DNA from: Paraburkholderia sp. IMGN_8
GTDB lineage: Bacteria > Pseudomonadota > Gammaproteobacteria > Burkholderiales > Burkholderiaceae
Length of the DNA: 64,000 nucleotides
Reading direction: 5' to 3'
NCBI RefSeq assembly: GCF_038050405.1
Contig: NZ_CP150901.1
Coordinates: 4,278,001-4,342,000, forward strand
Below are positions 53,970 to 63,048 of the stretch, piece by piece. The notes beneath the pieces were generated by a model. The model did not search any database, had not been told where the DNA came from, and saw only the letters and a program-made list of their open reading frames with translations. Position 1 is the first letter of the stretch. Each line of letters starts with the position of its first letter. A program made the position numbers and the translations under genes.

Positions 53970-54893
53970 TCAGGGAGTAAACATTGGCCTTGAGCCAGGC
54001 GGGGACGAACAAGTTCGAACGATGAGACTGCGGAACCAGGCATTTGCACTGTCTTTGTGGTACCGGTCGTGCCAGTAGACGCCGATAGGCAGGTCTTCAA
54101 TCGGATATGGGCATTCGCGAAGTATAAGCGGGTAGTTCTCGGCCGCGCTTCGTGCGACTGTTTCTGGCGCAATCCATACGAGGTCAGAGCGGGAAACGAT
54201 ATGTGCGGCAGGCATGAATTGAGGAAGTCGTACTTTGATGCGCCCGCGCGCGCCCGCGTCAATTAGCGCTCGTTCAAAGATCAGCCTTTCGCTGCCTTCG
54301 TATTCCACCAGCACGAACTGAAACTCTTCCAGGATTCGTTCTGACAACTGTACTGCGGCGGCGGGATGCGAACTCCTCATCACGAGCACGTGCCGCTGCT
54401 CAAACAGAGGCGCATAGTGGAAATCAGTCTTGAGAGCGGGCAGATAGCCTAGTGCGACGTCGATGTGGCCTTTTGCCAAGCCGGCAAAGGTATCTTCATG
54501 CGACAGGAAGGTGCCGCGCAACTGCGCTCGTGGAGCTTCGCGGTCAAGTCCCTCGAGGATGCTAGGGAAGCAAACAACCTCACCCACATCACGTGTGCGA
54601 ACAGTAAATGAGCGTCTTATTGTCGACGGGACAAATACTTCGCATTGCTCTGTTGTCCCCCGGATGGATTCCAGGGCGTCAAGAAGGGCCGGGGCAATCG
54701 AAAGTGCAAATGGTGTTGGCTCCATACGACGGCCAACCAGAGTGAAGAGCTTGTCGTTGTACTGCTCGCGTAACCGCTTGAGTGAGTTGCTCACTGCAGA
54801 TTGCGATACACCTAGCGCTTCGGCGGAAGCGGAGACGGACCGATTTTTGCACATTGCGTCGAACACAAACAGCAGGTTGAGATCTTTTAGCAA
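53970..54893 (-). CDS. LysR-type transcriptional regulator
   Basis: A 307-residue LysR regulator, with the HTH in VSASAEALGVSQSAVSNSLK and an effector domain with FTVRTRDVGEVVCFPSILEG. Many stretches are shared with the LysR protein at 37592: KLFxLVGRRMEPT, RALIDAGARxRIKVRxPQ and YWHDRYHxDxANxWFRSxIV. It is divergent from the DapA-family gene at 55053, its likely target. Confidence 0.9.
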   Translation of the reverse strand: MLKDLNLLFVFDAMCKNRSVSASAEALGVSQSAVSNSLKRLREQYNDKLFTLVGRRMEPTPFALSIAPALLDALESIRGTTEQCEVFVPSTIRRSFTVRTRDVGEVVCFPSILEGLDREAPRAQLRGTFLSHEDTFAGLAKGHIDVALGYLPALKTDFHYAPLFEQRHVLVMRSSHPAAAVQLSERILEEFQFVLVEYEGSERLIFERALIDAGARGRIKVRLPQFMPAAHIVSRSDLVWIAPETVARSAAENYPLILRECPYPIEDLPIGVYWHDRYHKDSANAWFRSLIVRTCSSPPGSRPMFTP

Positions 54894-55052
54894 ACTTCAT
54901 TCTCCGTGATGTTGCGGTATCACGCTCAGTGCATCGACGTAGCCGAGACGTCATTGCATACTCGTTTCATGCAGTTCGCGCCGGCAGCACTGCTCAAACG
55001 CCGTGGCGAGGACAGAGTCCGTGCTAGCTAAACGAAAAACAAGGAGGAGACG

Positions 55053-56078
55053 ATGACCTACGCGTTGAACAAGCGGTTCCATGTGGCCCTTGTGTTGCCC
55101 CTTACCGAAGCCGGGAGGCCCGATGAAGAGGGCATTCGACGACTAGTGCAGCATTTTGTTCGTAACCCTGATTTTAAGAGACGAGGTGGCCTCGTTGCAA
55201 ATGCAGAGGCTGGCGACGTATTTTATCTGTCGCGTATCGAGAAGCGCCGCGTGCTCGAAATTATCCTCGAGGAGGCGGACGGGCAAGTTCCCGTTCTCGC
55301 CGGGACGTTCGGTTGGACGACGGAAGATTGTGTTGACACCGCCCGCGATGCTAAAGCAATTGGAGCAAACGGGATCTTTGTGATTCCACCGGGTGGCTCG
55401 ATGGACGTGACTACCAGCTGGGACGCCGTGAAATACCCAGAGGTGTGGTTAGATCAGATTCGTCTTCAGGATCGGGTCGTTGACCTTCCAATTTTCACTC
55501 ATCCTGTGGCCGCGCCCAGTAGTCGCTATGGCATCGGGCTGCCGCTTGAGGCGACCCTCGCCATCTGCGCCGCAGTGCCAAACATCGTCGGATGGAAGAT
55601 GACGTACAACTACGAGGGACATCGCGCGATTTCCCTTGCGCTCAAGGAGCGTGCGCCTCATGTCGCGGTGCTTGGCGCCGCCGCGCAGTACTTCCACGAA
55701 AACCTCGCCACTGGTGCCTTTGACGGAACCATATCGGGATCCTGGTGCTATGCCCTCGAACCGATGCTTCAGCATATCGATGCGTGGGAACGGAAGGATC
55801 TGGAAACTGCGAATTCCGTGTGGAATGCAGGCTTGCGAGACCTTCACGACTACATCTATGCCGAGTGGGGGCGGCTGCACGTTCGTTACAAGATTGCTTC
55901 CTGGCTTCGTGGTCTTGTTAGCTCACCAGCTATGACTGCGCCGATGCCGATTCCGCGTCAGCAAGAAGTAGAGGCAATCTCGATCCGCCTTTCGATGTTA
56001 GGGCTGGAAACTCTGCCTCTTGCGGACGCTACCCGGCAGCTAGAGCTGTTGGCTAGCAGGCGGGCTAGTGTTATCTGA
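55053..56078 (+). CDS. DapA/NanA-superfamily aldolase or hydratase-aldolase
   Basis: A 341-residue class I aldolase of the dihydrodipicolinate synthase superfamily. The putative Schiff-base Lys is in NIVGWKMTYNYEG, and an upstream Tyr/His environment is seen in LPIFTHPVAAPSSRYG. Family members cleave or form C-C bonds next to a pyruvyl group; some act in aromatic degradation (for example NahE-type hydratase-aldolases), but this one is not close to NahE as I recall it. AAGGAGGAGACG precedes the ATG. It is followed by an MFS transporter and is divergent from a LysR regulator. Substrate unknown. Confidence 0.8.
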   Translation: MTYALNKRFHVALVLPLTEAGRPDEEGIRRLVQHFVRNPDFKRRGGLVANAEAGDVFYLSRIEKRRVLEIILEEADGQVPVLAGTFGWTTEDCVDTARDAKAIGANGIFVIPPGGSMDVTTSWDAVKYPEVWLDQIRLQDRVVDLPIFTHPVAAPSSRYGIGLPLEATLAICAAVPNIVGWKMTYNYEGHRAISLALKERAPHVAVLGAAAQYFHENLATGAFDGTISGSWCYALEPMLQHIDAWERKDLETANSVWNAGLRDLHDYIYAEWGRLHVRYKIASWLRGLVSSPAMTAPMPIPRQQEVEAISIRLSMLGLETLPLADATRQLELLASRRASVI

Positions 56079-56145
56079 TACCGGATAAAGAATGGCTGCT
56101 TCTGCCGGCCAAAAAGACGAGCGACTTTAACTGTGGAGACTACAC

Positions 56146-57516
56146 ATGCACTTCTCCGCTTTGCCAAGCGGGAAACCGATCTCTCCTTCGGCAGGAAAAA
56201 TGGCGGTCTCGCGGCTTCTCTTGCGGGCGCGCATCGCGTTTGGATTTGCTACCTTTTTCGACGGGTTCGATGTACTGACGATTGCCTATGTCATGCCCGT
56301 CATAGCGCCGTTGTGGCATCTCAGTGGCAGTCAAATCGGAGCTCTGATATCGGTGGGCTTTCTCGGCCAACTGATTGGCGCGCTTTTCTTCAGCCAGCTC
56401 GCAGAAAGACTGGGGCGTGTTCGGACCGCTCTGGCCACGATAGCACTATTTTCTGTGGCTAGTCTTGGCTGCGCAGGAGCTGGTGGCTACCACTCGCTGT
56501 TCGTGATGCGGTTCATACAGGGAATCGGACTCGGAGGCGAGATGCCAGTTGCTGCGGCATACATTAGCGAAATTAGTCCTGCGCGTGGGCGCGGCCGCTT
56601 TTTCATGCTCTATGAACTCATCTTTCCGGCTGGGATGGTCGGGGCCGGTGTCGCGGGAATGATGTTGGTTCCTACATTGGGCTGGCAGAGTATGTTTATC
56701 TTGGGCGCCATCCCGGCCCCTGTGCTTTTCGCCATCAGACGCGGGTTGCCTGAATCACCGAGATGGCTTGTCTCAGTCGGCCGGTTGGAGGAAGGAGCAG
56801 ATGTGCTGAAGCGGCTCGGAGCCGACCCGTCGGCTTTTCCGGCCCAGCCGCTTGCGACAGAGTATGTCGCAACGGCGGCGGTCGATTCCGGCCGCGCCAG
56901 GCAAGGCGCGTGGCGAGAGCTGTTTAGAGGGCGGTACGGTAGGCGCACCGCAGTCGTTTGGGCTCTGTGGAGCTCGACGTACTTCATTACTTATGGTCTC
57001 ACGGCGTGGTTGCCGACCATCTATCGTAGCCATTTCAACCTCCCGCTAAAACAGGCTCTAGGCTTCAGTGTCGCTACCGGCATCGCTGGCTTGGTGGGTG
57101 CTGCGCTTTGTGCGCTTCTGGTGGACCGCGTTGGTCGGAAAGTCTGGTTTACGTGTGCTTTTCTGTTGGGAGCTTTGGGGCTCATTGGTCTGGCGCTCAC
57201 GGGCCTAAGAGATGCATGGACCACGCAGCTTCTCGTAGCATTCAGCTATCTGTTCATCGCCGCGAACGCAACGCTGCTATATCTATATACCCCGGAGATA
57301 TACCCGACACGAATCCGTGCGTTTGGGGTCGGTATCGCCACGGCTTGGTTACGAATTGCGTCAACGGTGGCTCCGTTGCTTGTCCCGCTGGTGCTCAACG
57401 GATATGGCATACGCGGCGTCGTAGCGCTATTTGGTACCGCCGCCTTACTGGGTGCAGCGGCCTCGCTATTTACGACCGAAACAGCTGGCATCACACTTGA
57501 GGAGCTATCGCCCTGA
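56146..57516 (+). CDS. MFS transporter (aromatic/organic acid or sugar-porter type)
   Basis: A 456-residue inner-membrane protein with about 12 membrane segments. FATFFDGFDVLTIAYVMPVI is the acidic first segment typical of the aromatic acid:H+ symporter and related groups. RFIQGIGLGGEMPVAAAYI, YLYTPEIYPTRIRAFGVGIA and GLPESPRWLVSVGR are MFS signatures shared with sugar-porter relatives. It lies 67 bases after the aldolase gene and probably imports its pathway substrate. Confidence 0.85.
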   Translation: MHFSALPSGKPISPSAGKMAVSRLLLRARIAFGFATFFDGFDVLTIAYVMPVIAPLWHLSGSQIGALISVGFLGQLIGALFFSQLAERLGRVRTALATIALFSVASLGCAGAGGYHSLFVMRFIQGIGLGGEMPVAAAYISEISPARGRGRFFMLYELIFPAGMVGAGVAGMMLVPTLGWQSMFILGAIPAPVLFAIRRGLPESPRWLVSVGRLEEGADVLKRLGADPSAFPAQPLATEYVATAAVDSGRARQGAWRELFRGRYGRRTAVVWALWSSTYFITYGLTAWLPTIYRSHFNLPLKQALGFSVATGIAGLVGAALCALLVDRVGRKVWFTCAFLLGALGLIGLALTGLRDAWTTQLLVAFSYLFIAANATLLYLYTPEIYPTRIRAFGVGIATAWLRIASTVAPLLVPLVLNGYGIRGVVALFGTAALLGAAASLFTTETAGITLEELSP

Positions 57517-57843
57517 TACTCCTGACATCTACATGGCCACGTTCATTCCCTGAGCCATTCCGAGATATCACGTTCCTGAAAATATCAGTGCAGGCGTCTT
57601 GATCTCGAGTTCCACGCGAAAAAGCCGCTTCGTTCGAGGCGAGTTCGAGATCCGATATGGAGCAGGCATTCGTTACTCGGTTGCTGGAAGCCGAACTCAA
57701 GGCACCGATATCGCATCGCAAGTCTTACCTTCATTGACGCGTTGAAGGCGCCAGTTTGTGACCTGATTTGGTGTGCGTTCACGTTGGTTGGACATCGAAC
57801 GGCTGAGTCATAGCCGGCGTGTTGGGATTTGAACGAGATAGCA
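57517..57843. other. Spacer between MFS and MarR genes
   Basis: About 320 bases. A short frame from 57656 (MEQAFVTRLLEAELKAPISH) is followed quickly by a stop and may be a gene scrap. No clear promoter or terminator was identified. Confidence 0.35.
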
Positions 57844-58329
57844 ATGAACGAAATGTGGCCCTGCCCTCCGGAGTCAAATCTTGACGATTTTCAACTGTGC
57901 GACAACGTTGCGTATCTAATAAGCCGGACGCGTGCGACCATGTGGAACATGGTCACGCAGCAGACCCTGGCTGTAGCCGGCGTGACAAGTATGCAGGCCA
58001 CAACGCTCGTCATGGTCAACAGCGGGCGGTGCCTGACCGGTACCGATCTTGCGCGAGAGTTCGCGATTAGCGCCAGCGCAGTGACTCGTCTGATCGATCG
58101 GCTGGAAAGACGTGGACTGCTTAAGCGAATACGGAGCGAAAAGGATAGGCGCTTTAGTCGCGTAGCTTTGACCGACGAGGGGCAGGTACTTGCTCAAAAG
58201 ATTCCCACAATATTCGCGGAAGTCTTCGATTCTATCCTGACCGTTCTTAGCGAAGAGGAGGTTGGTTTCCTGAAGGGCCTCCTCCGTCGAATCATTCTAC
58301 GGTCGCAAGATGTGGCAGGGAAATTTTAA
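57844..58329 (+). CDS. MarR-family transcriptional regulator
   Basis: A winged-HTH regulator of about 161 residues: CLTGTDLAREFAISASAVTR, LIDRLERRGLLKRIRSEKDR and RFSRVALTDEGQVL form the recognition helix and wing typical of MarR. ATG 57844 is taken as start; TTG 57829 would add five residues, and neither has a strong ribosome-binding site. MarR proteins often bind phenolic ligands, so a link to the aromatic modules nearby is plausible. Its target is unknown. Confidence 0.88.
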   Translation: MNEMWPCPPESNLDDFQLCDNVAYLISRTRATMWNMVTQQTLAVAGVTSMQATTLVMVNSGRCLTGTDLAREFAISASAVTRLIDRLERRGLLKRIRSEKDRRFSRVALTDEGQVLAQKIPTIFAEVFDSILTVLSEEEVGFLKGLLRRIILRSQDVAGKF

Positions 58330-58503
58330 GTAGGCGATGTTACGGACCGGGGACTTGCCGACACCGTTACGTAAGCCTTGACGGGGCCCCACGGGGCTCC
58401 TTGAGCTTACCTGTAAAAAAGATGAAGTTCGCGGGCAAGGTCGGTTATTTGCGGAGAACCACCGCTTTTCCGTTCGAACCGGAAGTCGCTGTGACTCGCG
58501 GCT

Positions 58504-60072
58504 TCAGGCAGTAGTAATTGTCCCAGTGACCTTGAACGCGGAAACAGCTTCCGTGAGATTGCTAGCTTGGTGTTCGAGCGACTGCGCAGCAGCTGCCGAT
58601 TGCTCCACCAATGCTGCGTTCTGAAGCGTAACCTCATCCATCTGGTCTATCGCAACATTTATCTGCTGAATGCCACGGCTTTGCTCTTCAGAGGCGGTCG
58701 CAATCTCGCCAACAATTCCAGAGACGTGCTGTATCGCAAGCTTCATCTCGTCGACCCGTTCACTGACTCCGACTGCACGGAGCGAGCCGTCACGGACCAT
58801 TTCGACAGACGACGTGATCAATTCCTTGATCTCCCCGGCCGCCGCCGACGAGCGTTGCGCCAGGTTTCGGACCTCGCTGGCGACCACGGCAAAGCCGCGC
58901 CCCTGCTCGCCGGCGCGAGCGGCTTCAACAGCCGCGTTCAATGCGAGGATATTGGTCTGGAATGCAATCCCCTCTATAAGGCCGATAATTTCGGAAATCT
59001 TGCTCGAACTGTTGTTCATTAAGTGCATCGTCCTGAGCATTTCTTGAACAGCTTCGGCACCCTCGTCAGCAATTCTCGAAGTATTGACTGTCAGTTCATT
59101 GGCTTGGCGCGCATTTTCGGCGTTCTGCCTCACAGTCTCCGATAGTATTCCTATCGTCGCAGCCGTCTCTTCCAGCGATGCCGCGTGCTCTTCCGTTCGG
59201 GATGACAGGTCGATGTTCCCAGCGGCGATTTCCTTAGTCGACGTTGAAACCGAATCGGCAGAACGGCGCACACTGACGACCGTATCTTCGACACGGCTCA
59301 TCAACTGGTCGAACGCTGTAGCCGCGAGTCCAAACTCATCCTTTCGAGGGCTTGCAGTTCTCTTGGAAAGATCCAGCGATTCGGCAATCTCCATCATTTT
59401 GTTTCTCATACGGCGCAACCCGCCGCAAACGACAGTGTGCAGGCGAAAGCCCGTCCATACTGTCGTGACAATTCCGAATCCCATGACGAGGCAGGACACC
59501 AGTATGGACCGTGCGTACCGGCGACGAGCGTCGATCCCATATTCGTCCACTTGCGCACTGTTGTATCTCACGTGCCTCTTCAACTGGGCGTCCACCGCAA
59601 CGGCGGCGCTGTTCAACTCGCCACCGGGCAGCAAGCTGCTGCGGGCGTCGTTGATGTGACCGCCTCGAGACTTCTCGAGAAAGCTCGACAGCGCAGCTCG
59701 ATAGGCCATCTCGCTGGTGGCGCCAGATTCAATCACTGTCTTCTCTGTCGAGTCACTTTGGTCATCTTCGTGCCGGTATTTAGCTACGGCATCGTCAAGC
59801 GTCGCCAGCTTACTGGCCATGACAGTTTCCACTTGCGCCTTCTCGTCGACCGTCTCTGCAAGAAGGTGTTGGTAGGAAAGAGATTCAAGCGCATGAAGTG
59901 TTTCCTGCGTCGAGTTAAGGTCCGATAACCGGGTTAGGAAAGTCGTCTGGGCAAAGGAGAGATGTTGCTGGTCGACGCGGAGAGCCAGCATTCCATATGT
60001 GCCGGTGAACAGGATTCCGACAACAGGGAGAATCATAGCGACGAGCAGGCGCCTGCTTACGGTTATATTCAT
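58504..60072 (-). CDS. Methyl-accepting chemotaxis protein
   Basis: A 522-residue chemoreceptor. Membrane segment 1 is at about residues 8-28. A periplasmic helical domain of about 160 residues (four-helix-bundle type) follows, then membrane segment 2 (SILVSCLVMGFGIVTTVWTG), a HAMP linker, and the conserved signalling tip ALNAAVEAARAGEQGRGFAV. There is no C-terminal NWETF-type pentapeptide. Receptors of this layout in related bacteria sense aromatic acids. It lies between a MarR gene and an aromatic-acid transporter gene, which fits such a role. Confidence 0.93.
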   Translation of the reverse strand: MNITVSRRLLVAMILPVVGILFTGTYGMLALRVDQQHLSFAQTTFLTRLSDLNSTQETLHALESLSYQHLLAETVDEKAQVETVMASKLATLDDAVAKYRHEDDQSDSTEKTVIESGATSEMAYRAALSSFLEKSRGGHINDARSSLLPGGELNSAAVAVDAQLKRHVRYNSAQVDEYGIDARRRYARSILVSCLVMGFGIVTTVWTGFRLHTVVCGGLRRMRNKMMEIAESLDLSKRTASPRKDEFGLAATAFDQLMSRVEDTVVSVRRSADSVSTSTKEIAAGNIDLSSRTEEHAASLEETAATIGILSETVRQNAENARQANELTVNTSRIADEGAEAVQEMLRTMHLMNNSSSKISEIIGLIEGIAFQTNILALNAAVEAARAGEQGRGFAVVASEVRNLAQRSSAAAGEIKELITSSVEMVRDGSLRAVGVSERVDEMKLAIQHVSGIVGEIATASEEQSRGIQQINVAIDQMDEVTLQNAALVEQSAAAAQSLEHQASNLTEAVSAFKVTGTITTA

Positions 60073-60270
60073 TTTACTAAGCTAGAATCTGCATTGCGGG
60101 AAAAAAGAACGACGACGTCCACTAATCCTTCGTGTGCTCGCGTTCTTCCCGATGAAGGCTTCGACGCGTGAGTGCTAGGCAATATCACCGCGCGTTTCAT
60201 AAATTGCGGGGCCAACGCTGTCGAAAAGGCCCCACTCATTGCCGTCAGATGCGACGTCGCACGGTAGAAA

Positions 60271-61608
60271 TTACGGATTTGCCGGAACTGTGACAGGTTG
60301 GCTTGGACCGAACCCGCATCCGAAGGCAGCCAAGGAAGCGAGTACCGCTGGGATTGAGAACAGAATGAATAGTGTGCTTAACGGCATGTTGGCCGCAAGA
60401 AGCACACCGCCCATCATCGCTCCAAAGATCGAGCCGAGCCGACCCACACCCAAGGCCCAACTTATTCCCGTTACTCGACTTTCAGTTGGATAAAACTGAG
60501 CGGAAAACGCGTTGGCGCCAATCTGTGATCCGTTAATGAAGAAACCTACACCTGCGACAGATGCGGCTAGCCAGAGACCGTGAACCTGTCCGAGACTGAT
60601 GATGAACGGCGCGGCCGCTGCGTATGAGATACCGAGCACGACCGGTGGCCGAAATCTGTCCATTAAGCGGCCAAGTGTCAGCGCGCCGACTGTACCGCCG
60701 ATTTGATAAAGAGCTGCGACACGGGAGGCGTCCGTCAAGGTCATGCCGGCGTTATGGATAAGCGTCGGGAGCCAACTGGTCATGAGGTACACGATCAGCA
60801 GACTCATAAAAAATACGCACCAGAGCAGGAGCGTACCGTTGCGGAACCCCTTTGCGAATAGCTGACGCACTGGAGAGCCGGACGTTTTAAATTCATTTAG
60901 TGTGAACTCAGTGTGTGGACCGAGTTCAATCGGATTGATTCGACGGAGCAGGGCAGCGACCCTGACACGCGACGTCTTGTTCGCGACGAGATAGCGTACT
61001 GACTCCGGCATTAAGGCGATCAGGACAGGCATCAGGGCCAACGGGAGGATGCCTCCAAACAGGAGAACACTGCGCCATCCGTAAGCGGGCACCAGTTCCG
61101 CTGCAACAAGACCGCCGCAGCCGGAGCCTAGAGTAAAGCCGCAGAACATCACGGTGGTCACAAACGATTTGCGCTTTTCAGGGCAGTACTCGGAGGTAAG
61201 CGCAATAGCATTTGGCATTGCGCCACCAAGTCCAATTCCAGTGACGAAACGCAGCGCGATCAGCGCTCCGATTGTCGGCGCGTAGGCTGCCATGATGCTG
61301 GAAATTCCGAAGAACCCCACGCACACGATCAACGTTTTCTTTCGCCCGACCTTATCTGCCATCGGCCCAAATGAAAATGCACCGACCATCAGGCCAGCCA
61401 GGCCGGCGCCGAACAGGGTCCCTAGCGTCGATGGGCCTACCGCCCACTCATGTCGCAAGGCGGGCGCAATGAATCCGACGCAAGCTGTGTCGAAGCCGTC
61501 GACCGCGACAACACAGAAGCAGAGAAAAACTACGAGCCACTGGAAGGGCGAAAATCGTTGGGCGTCGAGCCACGCACGGACGTCTACTGCCGCTGAATTG
61601 GATTGCAC
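60271..61608 (-). CDS. MFS aromatic acid:H+ symporter (AAHS family)
   Basis: From GTG 61608 the protein has 445 residues. RFSPFQWLVVFLCFCVVAVD followed by GFDTACVGFIAP is the classical first segment of AAHS carriers (BenK, PcaK). Further signatures are GPMADKVGRKKTL, FVTGIGLGGAMPNAIALTSE and FYPTESRVTGISWALGVGRL. GTG 61608 is chosen because AGGAG lies 7 bases upstream; ATG 61626 and longer frames lack a ribosome-binding site. Its 5' end lies inside a 221-base sequence repeated at 62675. It probably imports a benzoate-type acid. Confidence 0.88.
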   Translation of the reverse strand: MQSNSAAVDVRAWLDAQRFSPFQWLVVFLCFCVVAVDGFDTACVGFIAPALRHEWAVGPSTLGTLFGAGLAGLMVGAFSFGPMADKVGRKKTLIVCVGFFGISSIMAAYAPTIGALIALRFVTGIGLGGAMPNAIALTSEYCPEKRKSFVTTVMFCGFTLGSGCGGLVAAELVPAYGWRSVLLFGGILPLALMPVLIALMPESVRYLVANKTSRVRVAALLRRINPIELGPHTEFTLNEFKTSGSPVRQLFAKGFRNGTLLLWCVFFMSLLIVYLMTSWLPTLIHNAGMTLTDASRVAALYQIGGTVGALTLGRLMDRFRPPVVLGISYAAAAPFIISLGQVHGLWLAASVAGVGFFINGSQIGANAFSAQFYPTESRVTGISWALGVGRLGSIFGAMMGGVLLAANMPLSTLFILFSIPAVLASLAAFGCGFGPSQPVTVPANP

Positions 61609-61814
61609 TGCTGTCTCCTGACGCATTTTTTTGAAACCCGTGATGATGCTGTGCGAGAAGCACCGCATCATGGCCAGGGAATGCGACGATCCGTGCACTC
61701 CGGCCAGTCCGGGCGACGACATGTCACTGATAAGGTGTCGTCGAGCGGAAATTACGTTTGAAAGAAAGTGCAGTCAATGCAGCCAGATTTATAGATGGGA
61801 ATTACTTGCGTTGT
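61594..61814. repeat. 221-base direct repeat, copy 1
   Basis: This segment recurs at 62675-62895 with a constant offset of 1081 and no indels, at about 87% identity by my count (about 29 differences). It covers the first codons and leader of the AAHS transporter gene and an overlapping plus-strand frame. It ends just before the IS66-like frame at 61795-62250. Confidence 0.88.
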
Positions 61815-62250
61815 TACCGGCGGCAAGCGAAGCTTCGACCGTGCGGACAAGCAACGACTAATTGAGGCCGGCCTGCAACCGGGCGCATCGCTGTCGGGCG
61901 TGGCCCTGAAGGCTGGGGTGAATGCCAACCAGTTGTGCAAATGGGTTCGGCTGCGCGAACAGCCAAATGCCCCTATGAGGGATGGCATGGTCGCTGCGTC
62001 GTCAGCCTTCGTGCCGGTCGTTGCGATCGATGGCCGGGCCCCGGTGTTGGCTCCGGCACCTGCACCGCTACTCATACCTGAACCGGAGAGGCCGCGTCTG
62101 TCGCCACGAGGGGCGCCGGCGGCGCGGCTGTCGGCTCAGTTGCCCAACGGCGTGAAGCGTGAGCTCGGATGTTCGGGACACGCAAATATCTACAGCACGA
62201 CACCAGATAGCGCTGGGTGCTATGGTCAGGCGTTTGCGTGCTTGCCGTAG
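61795..62250 (+). pseudogene. IS66-type accessory gene (tnpA/orf1) remnant
   Basis: The frame begins with RSFDRADKQRLIEAGLQPGA and SLSGVALKAGVNANQLCKWV, the HTH-containing first protein of IS66 elements, and has the Pro/Ala-rich linker (VLAPAPAPLLIPEPERPRLS). After LPNGVKRELG the ending is not that of the family, and no tnpB or tnpC follows. Only a fragment of an IS66 element remains. Confidence 0.75.
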
Positions 62251-62313
62251 CGCGCTTCGATTGATTTTTCTTTCAGCCCACTGGTTCTTTTAAACTTTCG
62301 GTCTGCGCTCTGG

Positions 62314-62559
62314 TCACCATTCTGGAAGCTCGATCGTTGATTGAGCGCCGTGCGCACAAATCGCCGCGACAAACTCGGCGACCGTCATTTGATAGCGGAC
62401 TTCTCGACGAATGCCCGGCGTATTGCGGTCGATATCGGTCAGCACGACAGCGCTACCGTCTATCGACGCTTCCAGGCGTAACGTGCGAATCTCGCGCGTG
62501 GATGTGGCGTCTGTCACTGACATGAGCGTCATCGTGCCTGTCGCGCCTTGGCTGGGCAT
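62314..62559 (-). CDS. Small protein of unknown function
   Basis: From ATG 62559 (AAGGATTTGACC upstream) the protein has 81 residues, starting MPSQGATGTMTLMSVTDATS and ending in IELPEW. It is acidic at the end and has no membrane segment. The REIRTLRLEASIDGSAVVLT and REVRYQMTVAEFVAAICAHG stretches look like a folded alpha/beta domain. I do not recognise a family. It sits between an IS66 remnant and the second copy of the 221-base repeat. Confidence 0.5.
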   Translation of the reverse strand: MPSQGATGTMTLMSVTDATSTREIRTLRLEASIDGSAVVLTDIDRNTPGIRREVRYQMTVAEFVAAICAHGAQSTIELPEW

Positions 62560-62674
62560 GGTCAAATCCTTTAGTTTTCCAGGTCAGCGCAGCGTCGGTG
62601 ACGCGCTGTGCGAATTTCGTTGAAATCGATGTGGTGAGTTCGCTATCTGCAGTGGGAGAATCGTACGCAATCGT

Positions 62675-62895
62675 TGAATTGGGTTGCACTACTGTCTTTT
62701 AACGCATTTTTTTGGAAGCCGTGATGACGCTGTGCGAGAAGCACCGTGTCATGACCGGGGAATGCGAAGATCCATGCCCTCCGGCCAGTCCGGGCGATGA
62801 TATGTCACTGATAAGGCGCCGTCGGGTGGAAATTACGTTTGAAAGAAAACGCAGTCAATGCAGCTGAACTTATAGATCGGAATTACTCGCGTTGT
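62675..62895. repeat. 221-base direct repeat, copy 2
   Basis: This is the second copy of 61594-61814. Here the transporter's ribosome-binding AGGAG is changed (the minus strand reads ATGCGTTAAAAGACAG), and the frame that matches the transporter start runs into unrelated sequence. The plus-strand frame shared by both copies ends at a TGA in this copy. Confidence 0.88.
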
Positions 62896-63048
62896 AGCTC
62901 AACGTCGAATCCGTCGTGGCGCCTTAGTCAACATGAATACGACTTCTGAAGAAGCTCGAAGTCATGGAAAACAGATGGTGCCTGCACGAAGAACGACTGA
63001 TAGGAAGTGCAGAACTGTACGATACCGTCATGATTGGTATTCGTAGCA
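62896..63048. other. Spacer between repeat copy 2 and the PNPOx-like gene
   Basis: Short stretch with no recognised gene or signal. Confidence 0.3.

Noticed and set aside
37472..54932. Shared CTCAGTGC motif upstream of both paralogous LysR genes (37472-37479 and 54925-54932)
   Set aside because: It is only 8 bases long and at different distances from the two starts, so chance cannot be excluded.
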